Source: Spirochaetota bacterium (lineage in GTDB: Bacteria; Spirochaetota; UBA4802; UBA5550). From it: a stretch of 6,998 nucleotides of DNA. Where the stretch lies: positions 1 through 6,998 of the forward strand of contig JAKJGD010000108.1 in the NCBI GenBank assembly GCA_022704585.1, in the 5' to 3' direction. This document shows, one piece after another, positions 1 through 4,164 of the stretch (the first letter of the stretch is position 1; each line of letters begins with the position of its first letter). Below the pieces are notes generated by a model. The model ran no database searches, was not told the DNA's origin, and saw only the letters and a program-made list of their open reading frames with translations. The translations under genes and the position numbers were made by a program.

Positions 1-705
1 TATGCGAAAAAAAAGCTCGGCAGGAAAATCGACATTGCCGGGTTCGACGCCTGTCTCATGGCAACGGCGGAGATCGCCTACCAGTACGCCGGAACCGCCG
101 CTTACCTGGTGGCGTCCGAGCAGACCATCCCGGGCGACGGGTGGGACTACCGGTTCCTGTCAAAGCTGAAGCTCGCTCCGTCCATCTCCGCACGGGACCT
201 GGGAAAGCAGATCCTTGCCTGTTACAAGAACTATTACCGGGCGCAGGGCGAGGAAGACGTCACCCTGTCGCTCGTGTATCTCGCGCGCACCGGCTCCCTT
301 GCCGACGCGCTGGATGACTTCACCGCCGAGGCCATGGAAGGCGGGACCGGCGGTGCGCCGTACCGGAACGCGTCAAGGGGACTCGAGATGTTCGGGTTGA
401 GCGGCGGCGAAACCGACTCCTACTATACAAAGGACCTGTACTCGTATCTCCGGGCCGTCGCAGAGTCGGACGGCGTGCCGGACGCGGCCAGGGAGAGGGC
501 GGCCGCCTGCATGGAGCTGCTCCGCGACGGCAGGTTTATCGTGTCCGAATGGCATGGGCCCCGGTGGAAGGACCGGGCGTACGGCCTGGCCATTACCCTG
601 AAGCACGCCACCGCGGTGTACGGGCAACTCGACCTGTGCGAAGACACGGGCTGGGACGAGTTCCTCAACTGGGCCAAGTTCCCGGATAGTGATTACGCGT
701 ATTGA
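1..705 (+). CDS. Clostripain-family (C11) cysteine peptidase, C-terminal part (5' truncated)
   Basis: The reading frame is open from base 1, so the ATG at 58 is internal and the true start lies left of the window. Visible directly: an Asp-Ala-Cys-Leu-Met motif at 46-60 preceded by IDIAGF, followed about 20 residues later by YLVASEQTIPGDGWDY. In family C11 the Cys of DACLM (52-54 here) is the nucleophile, and the VASE..PG.GW.Y stretch is a hallmark. The catalytic His should lie upstream, outside the window. The C-terminus (HG....YGLAI...YGQL....GWDEFLNWA) also fits C11 ends, which carry a conserved aromatic and Trp pattern. C11 enzymes cleave after basic residues and are usually secreted. The N-terminus is missing, so no signal peptide can be assessed, and no C-terminal anchor is seen. 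GC is roughly 68-75% in sampled lines, far above the next gene. The family call is strong; substrate and location are inference. Confidence 0.88.
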   Translation, partial: YAKKKLGRKIDIAGFDACLMATAEIAYQYAGTAAYLVASEQTIPGDGWDYRFLSKLKLAPSISARDLGKQILACYKNYYRAQGEEDVTLSLVYLARTGSLADALDDFTAEAMEGGTGGAPYRNASRGLEMFGLSGGETDSYYTKDLYSYLRAVAESDGVPDAARERAAACMELLRDGRFIVSEWHGPRWKDRAYGLAITLKHATAVYGQLDLCEDTGWDEFLNWAKFPDSDYAY

Positions 706-801
706 TACATGTGCGGGGTGAAGAGGGTTGCGCGCCCTCTCCACCTCGCGCTCCGCCTCTCCCCGCCAGGAGCTCCGCCCCCGGACCCCACGGGCAAATT
801 T

Positions 802-827
802 GCAAATCCGGCTCCGCCGGAATTTGC
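802..827. repeat. Stem-loop, 11-bp arms with one bulge
   Basis: GCAAAT-CCGGC, loop TCC, GCCGG-A-ATTTGC: an 11-bp near-perfect inverted repeat with a single unpaired A. It lies between the peptidase gene and the probable terminator and has no T-run after it. It resembles the palindromic intergenic elements common in bacterial genomes; genome-wide repetition cannot be tested here. Confidence 0.45.
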
Positions 828-847
828 TCACTGCTCTTATAATGTTT

Positions 848-876
848 GTCCGCCCTCCGGGCGGACGTTTTAATTT
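848..876 (+). terminator. Probable rho-independent terminator of the C11 peptidase gene
   Basis: A perfect 8-bp stem GTCCGCCC / GGGCGGAC with loop TCC (848-866) is followed by GTTTTAATTT. It lies about 143 bases past the peptidase stop, in the right orientation. The T-tract is imperfect and the distance is long, so confidence is moderate. The minus strand lacks a T-run, arguing for plus-strand termination only. Confidence 0.45.
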
Positions 877-1054
877 ACCGGTTGGGAAAAGTATGGCGGG
901 TATTTCAGAATGAAGAAAGGGGCATGACATTAACTTTCAGCCATCACCTCGTAAAATTCTACAGCTTTTTATCCTAACCGCTGTTGTTCTATACACCGGG
1001 CAGCGATTTTTTGCCCATTTCTCGCAGGATTTCTCTTTTTTTCGGCGCGCGCGA

Positions 1055-1073
1055 CCCTTCGACAAGCTCAGGG
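1055..1073. repeat. REP-like motif CCCTTCGACAAGCTCAGGG
   Basis: The 19-mer CCCTTCGACAAGCTCAGGG has complementary ends (CCCT/AGGG). From memory, this string and close variants recur as dispersed intergenic elements in many unrelated bacterial genomes. Only one copy is in this window, so its repeat status rests on recall, not on the sequence. It sits 5 bases before the start of the ~127-bp direct repeat. Confidence 0.4.
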
Positions 1074-1077
1074 CAAG

Positions 1078-1204
1078 AATTTTAAGCCCCCTTCACAGTG
1101 CTTTTTTTTGTTGATATTTGTTATTCGATTACCCACAATAGTTCAGATATAGCGCATTCAGTCGCATGGGCCTGTTCTGAATGAGGGGCTCTTTCCTATA
1201 CATT
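1078..1204 (+). repeat. Direct repeat unit, copy 1 (left of the uvrA-like gene)
   Basis: The unit begins AATTTTAAGCCCC and ends with a 50-bp block (1155-1204). Copy 2 at 3811-3936 begins identically, has the same spacing to its 50-bp block within one base (77 versus 76), and matches the block at 48 of 50 positions. The middle ~50 bases are poorly conserved apart from a shared TGTTGA. The block contains a perfect inverted repeat CATTCAG-N15-CTGAATG. The proximal part (1084-1109) is a weak terminator-like hairpin (AAGC/GCTT) followed by eight T's. AGCCCC at 1085-1090 could also pair with GGGGCT at 1185-1190. The function is unknown: it could be a MITE-like element, a cassette boundary or a terminator/regulatory module. 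Confidence 0.85.
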
Positions 1205-1372
1205 AATATATCGGTTGCCGGTCGGCTTCGTTCAACCCGGAGTGCATCTTCCCGGGTACGAAAAAGATACGATCCCAGGCGTTATATGCCATTCAACAAA
1301 TATTTTTCCAACGCGGAATGAGGAATGATAGTCTTTAAAAGGGGAATGAATTTGATTTTTTCTTCATTTATT

Positions 1373-1380
1373 GAGAGTGA
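1373..1380 (+). promoter_or_regulatory. Ribosome-binding site that sets the uvrA-like start
   Basis: GAGAGTGA is a partial match to the anti-Shine-Dalgarno complement. Its GAGAG core is 8 bases upstream of the ATG at 1386. The in-frame TTG at 1371 overlaps this site and would have no ribosome-binding site of its own, so ATG 1386 is preferred. The ATG also gives the N-terminus [16 protein letters not shown], which matches the usual UvrA beginning. Confidence 0.5.
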
Positions 1381-1385
1381 TACTG

Positions 1386-3653
1386 ATGAAAAACATAATT
1401 ATTAAAAACGCGGAAACACACAATCTCAAAAACGTTTCTTTGGAGATTCCTAAAAACAAACTGGTCGTATTCACCGGCGTGTCGGGTTCCGGCAAGTCCT
1501 CTCTTGTTTTTGATACGATATACACGGAATCCCAAAGACAGCTGATAGAAACGTTTTCTTCCTTCGCACGAGCGAGGATGCCCAAACTATCCAAGCCGCC
1601 GGTTGAGGAAATAAAGAATATCTCAACGGCGATTGTCATCGACCAAAAGAGAATGGGAACCACGTTGCGAAGCACGGTCGGGACCGCGACCGAGCTCTAC
1701 ACGTATTTAAGGCTTCTTTTTTCAAGATGCGGCGACGCATTTATCGGTCCTTCCTTTGTTTTTGGATTCAATCATCCATCGGGCATGTGTCCGCAGTGCA
1801 AGGGGTTGGGAAAACGCATTAAAGTTGATATAAATATGCTGTTGGATAATGGAAAAACAATCAGGGAAGGCGCGATTGATCATCCGGATCACAAGGTTGG
1901 CGGCTGGAACTGGAGAGAGATGGTTTCAGCCGGTCTTTTCGACGTTGATAAAAAACTGAAGGACTTTTCGCGAAAGGAACTGGATGATTTTCTTTATGCG
2001 GAAGCCATTCCCATTGAGAGAAAGCACGGCGCCGGAACGTATTCAAAAAACTTTGAAGGCATAGCCAGAAAACTCGAGAGGATATATGTAAATAAAGCGA
2101 AAGAAGAGTTGTCGAAGGAAAGAAAGGATGCATATCAAAGATATTTTATTTATGCCGATTGTGATTCCTGCGGCGGTTCTAGAATCAACGAAAAAGCGAG
2201 AAGCGTCAAAGTAAACGGCAGGACCGTTCCCGATTTGATAAATATGGAATTCAGCGACCTTTATGATTTTCTTGGAACGATTGAAGACGATATCGCGAAA
2301 CCGATGGTCCGGAAGATGCGGCAGATTCTATCCCATCTCATTGAAATTGGCGTCGGGTATCTGTCCCTGAACCGCTCGGTTGCCACGTTATCCGGGGGAG
2401 AAAGCCAGAGAGTGAAGATGGCGCGACAGCTTGATTGCGATCTGGTGGATATGATGTATATCATGGACGAACCGTCCATAGGGCTTCATCCGCGGGATAT
2501 AAACAAGCTGATTGAAATGCTGGTCCAGCTCAAAGAAAAGGGCAATAGTGTTTTTATCGTTGAACATGACCCCGCATTGATCAGATGCGCCGAACATATC
2601 ATCGATATCGGGCCGAAAGCGGGAAGTTTGGGCGGAGAGATACTATATTCGGGAACATTTGAAGGCTTGATACAATCAAAAGGATTGACCGCCGAGTATC
2701 TGAACAAACATGAAAAATTTAACAATAACAGGAAGAAATGGAGGGATTGCATCGAGATTCAGAACGCATCCCTGCATAATCTGAAGAATGTTTGCACGAA
2801 GGTTCCGAAGGGAATTCTGACCTGCATAACCGGGGTCGCGGGCTCGGGAAAAAGCAGTTTGATAAACGATGTTTTCGTCAGGGAGAACAAGGATGCGATC
2901 ATAATCGACCAATCTCCCGTGGGAAAATCCTCCCGTTCCAATCCCGCGACATACATCGGGGTTTTTGATTTGATAAGAAAGGAATTCGCCGATGCGACAA
3001 ATTCAAATCCCTCCCTGTTCAGTTTCAATTCCAAGGGCGCCTGTCCGAAATGCAAGGGGCTTGGGACCATAAGCTTTGAGATGAGCTTTATGGATGAGGT
3101 CAAGGTTGTTTGCGATGAATGCAACGGGAGAAGGTATACCGAAAAGGTTTTGAAATTAAAATATAAGGGAAACAGTATCTTTGATATTCTTACTATGACC
3201 GTCAAGGAATTGGTTGATTATTTTGAAAGCAAGGAAATTAAAAGAAAACTAGGGATTTTATGCGATGTCGGGCTGGATTATCTTCAACTTGGCCAGCCGC
3301 TGAGCACCTTATCGGGTGGAGAATGTCAAAGAATCAAACTGGCATCCGAGCTGCATAAAAAAGGCAATGTGTATGTCATGGATGAACCGACAACCGGTTT
3401 GCATATGGCGGACATCGATACATTAATGGGAATAATAAAAAATTTGGTCAATAATGACAATACCGTAATCGTTATTGAGCATAACCTCGATGTTATAAAA
3501 CATGCAGACTGGATAATAGATATGGGCCCCGAAGGAGGTTCTAAAGGCGGCGAGATATTGTTTGAAGGAATACCTGAAGACCTGATAACATGCGAGAGAA
3601 GTTATACCGGGCAGTATTTAAGAAAATGTTTTTTGATTGATAATAAGTTTTGA
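1386..3653 (+). CDS. Class II UvrA-like ABC ATPase lacking the UvrB-binding domain
   Basis: A 755-residue protein with the duplicated UvrA ATPase architecture. First half (ATG numbering): Walker [10 protein letters not shown] at 31-39, Cys pairs CPQC 135-138 and CDSC 259-262 around an insertion domain, signature LSGGESQR 335-342, Walker B ending DEPSIGLH from 361, H-loop VEHD near 392. Second half: Walker [10 protein letters not shown] 483-491, DQSPVG and RSNPATY, zinc-type CPKC 553-556 and CDEC 576-579, LSGGECQR 642-649, DEPTTGLH from 665, IEHN near 697. All ATP-site motifs look intact. Canonical UvrA is about 940 residues. Here the sequence passes from LLFSRCG straight to [13 protein letters not shown], so the ~130-residue UvrB-binding region and its first CxxC are absent. 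That is the hallmark of class II UvrA (Deinococcus UvrA2, DrrC). It therefore probably binds DNA but does not load UvrB; a role in tolerance of DNA-binding drugs is inference. GC is in the low-to-mid 40s and the gene stands alone between direct repeats, suggesting acquisition. Confidence 0.93.
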   Translation: MKNIIIKNAETHNLKNVSLEIPKNKLVVFTGVSGSGKSSLVFDTIYTESQRQLIETFSSFARARMPKLSKPPVEEIKNISTAIVIDQKRMGTTLRSTVGTATELYTYLRLLFSRCGDAFIGPSFVFGFNHPSGMCPQCKGLGKRIKVDINMLLDNGKTIREGAIDHPDHKVGGWNWREMVSAGLFDVDKKLKDFSRKELDDFLYAEAIPIERKHGAGTYSKNFEGIARKLERIYVNKAKEELSKERKDAYQRYFIYADCDSCGGSRINEKARSVKVNGRTVPDLINMEFSDLYDFLGTIEDDIAKPMVRKMRQILSHLIEIGVGYLSLNRSVATLSGGESQRVKMARQLDCDLVDMMYIMDEPSIGLHPRDINKLIEMLVQLKEKGNSVFIVEHDPALIRCAEHIIDIGPKAGSLGGEILYSGTFEGLIQSKGLTAEYLNKHEKFNNNRKKWRDCIEIQNASLHNLKNVCTKVPKGILTCITGVAGSGKSSLINDVFVRENKDAIIIDQSPVGKSSRSNPATYIGVFDLIRKEFADATNSNPSLFSFNSKGACPKCKGLGTISFEMSFMDEVKVVCDECNGRRYTEKVLKLKYKGNSIFDILTMTVKELVDYFESKEIKRKLGILCDVGLDYLQLGQPLSTLSGGECQRIKLASELHKKGNVYVMDEPTTGLHMADIDTLMGIIKNLVNNDNTVIVIEHNLDVIKHADWIIDMGPEGGSKGGEILFEGIPEDLITCERSYTGQYLRKCFLIDNKF

Positions 3654-3810
3654 TAAATGTAATTCACCCCTCGCCTTTCCGGGGGATTGCAAACGCCCGA
3701 CGCGGGAATATGGTATTGAGGGCAAGGCGCTATGCGAATTATTCCGGACTATCTCTATGCAACCCAGCTCATGAGAATACTGAGAACAAAACCAAATGGT
3801 CTTTTTTATA

Positions 3811-3936
3811 AATTTTAAGCCCCCTGTCCAGGGCTTTTTGTGTTGAAAAATCAGGTTGATCTCCAATGATATTTACCAATAACATCCATTCAGTCGCATG
3901 GGCCTATTCTGAATGAGGGGCTCTTTCCTATATATT
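3811..3936 (+). repeat. Direct repeat unit, copy 2 (right of the uvrA-like gene)
   Basis: Same orientation as the unit at 1078-1204. It begins AATTTTAAGCCCC and carries the 50-bp block at 3887-3936, which differs from copy 1 only at one loop position (G to A) and one near the end (C to T). The CATTCAG/CTGAATG arms are intact, so the loop change leaves the stem unaffected. Its proximal hairpin is a better terminator than that of copy 1. Recombination between the copies would delete about 2.7 kb, including the whole uvrA-like gene. Confidence 0.85.
3817..3839 (+). terminator. Rho-independent terminator of the uvrA-like gene
   Basis: AAGCCC / GGGCTT forms a contiguous 6-bp stem with an 8-base loop, running straight into a T-tract (CTTTTTG). 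An alternative inner stem CCCT/AGGG can form within it. It lies about 165 bases downstream of the uvrA-like stop, on the coding strand, at the start of repeat copy 2. AGCCCC (3818-3823) could instead pair with GGGGCT (3917-3922) further along the repeat. Confidence 0.5.
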
Positions 3937-4144
3937 CAAAATAAAGAAATTATTTCATTATTTATAAGCGCATCAATTCAATTAACATGTCGTATCCGCT
4001 TCGCTCCTTGGCGAGCTCCACACGCTACGCCACCCTGCGCGCCCGGGTCCTTGCATCCATCGCCTGCCAGCGTTCCAATACGTCCGCAAACCGTTTCCTG
4101 CCATGACTAAACGGCCTGTATTGAAGATGAAACCCTGCGGATTG

Positions 4145-4161
4145 TGTCAACATAGTTGACA
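4145..4161. other. Perfect 17-bp palindrome just past the repeat-protein stop
   Basis: TGTCAAC-ATA-GTTGACA is a perfect 7-bp inverted repeat with a 3-base centre, three bases beyond the stop codon of the minus-strand gene (stop at 4165-4167). No T-run follows on either strand, so it is not a standard rho-independent terminator. It could be an mRNA 3'-end stabilising hairpin or a protein-binding dyad. Confidence 0.45.
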
Positions 4162-4164
4162 GGA

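Larger units (their letters stand above)
706..1385. other. Long intergenic region rich in stem-loops, no convincing gene
   Basis: About 680 bases without a credible long gene. The left part (706-880) is GC-rich and hairpin-laden: AGAGGG/CCCTCT at 722-740 begins 16 bases after the peptidase stop but has no T-run, followed by stems at 802-827 and 848-866. From about 930 composition falls sharply and T-runs appear. GGGCA/TGCCC (998-1015) and ACCCGG/CCGGGT (1235-1257) are further weak stems. A REP-like 19-mer (1055-1073) and a ~127-bp repeat unit (1078-1204) follow. A 26-codon ATG frame (1325-1405) overlaps the start of the uvrA-like gene in another frame, with only a weak ribosome-binding sequence. 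I found no tRNA or rRNA and no convincing sigma-70 promoter. Confidence 0.7.
3654..4164. other. Convergent intergenic region with repeat, terminator, GC-rich patch and palindrome
   Basis: About 510 bases between the converging uvrA-like and repeat-protein genes. The first ~155 bases hold only weak stems, such as CGCCTT/AAGGCG spanning 3672-3731 and CCCG/CGGG at 3696-3706. Repeat copy 2 occupies 3811-3936. An AT-rich stretch (3937-3985) is followed by an abruptly GC-rich patch (3987-4106) that contains a 39-codon ATG frame without a ribosome-binding site; I do not call it a gene. Nested inverted repeats (TCCGCA 4083-4088 with TGCGGA 4136-4141; CCGTTT 4091-4096 with AAACGG 4109-4114) and a 17-bp palindrome (4145-4161) end the region. 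No clear T-tailed terminator is seen for the minus-strand gene. Confidence 0.65.

Noticed and set aside
373..930. 185-codon minus-strand frame opposite the peptidase end
   Set aside because: It is a high-GC shadow of the peptidase gene that runs on into hairpin-rich intergenic DNA, with no recognisable domain.
1175..1203. TTCTGA-N17-TATACA as a sigma-70 promoter within the repeat
   Set aside because: The -35 match is poor and the site is about 180 bases from the gene; transcription from it cannot be supported from sequence alone.
1078..1204. Direct repeats as integron attC sites
   Set aside because: No RYYYAAC/GTTRRRY core pair is found at the ends of either unit and no integrase gene is in the window, although the repeat-gene-repeat layout invites the idea.
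1138..1204. CRISPR array or tandem repeats in the left intergenic region
   Set aside because: Only one copy of the block occurs here and its partner is 2.7 kb away, so there is no regular repeat-spacer spacing.
1231..1287. GTTCAAC ... GTTATAT pair as a single attC-like site
   Set aside because: The first box fits but the second does not match GTTRRRY, and the sequence between is not near-palindromic.
1371..1385. TTG at 1371 as the start of the uvrA-like gene
   Set aside because: It overlaps the likely ribosome-binding site, has none of its own, and adds five residues before the conserved UvrA N-terminus that begins at the ATG at 1386.
3618..3866. 82-codon minus-strand frame after the uvrA-like gene
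   Set aside because: It overlaps the uvrA-like C-terminus and the terminator region, resembles nothing known to me and shows no ribosome-binding site.
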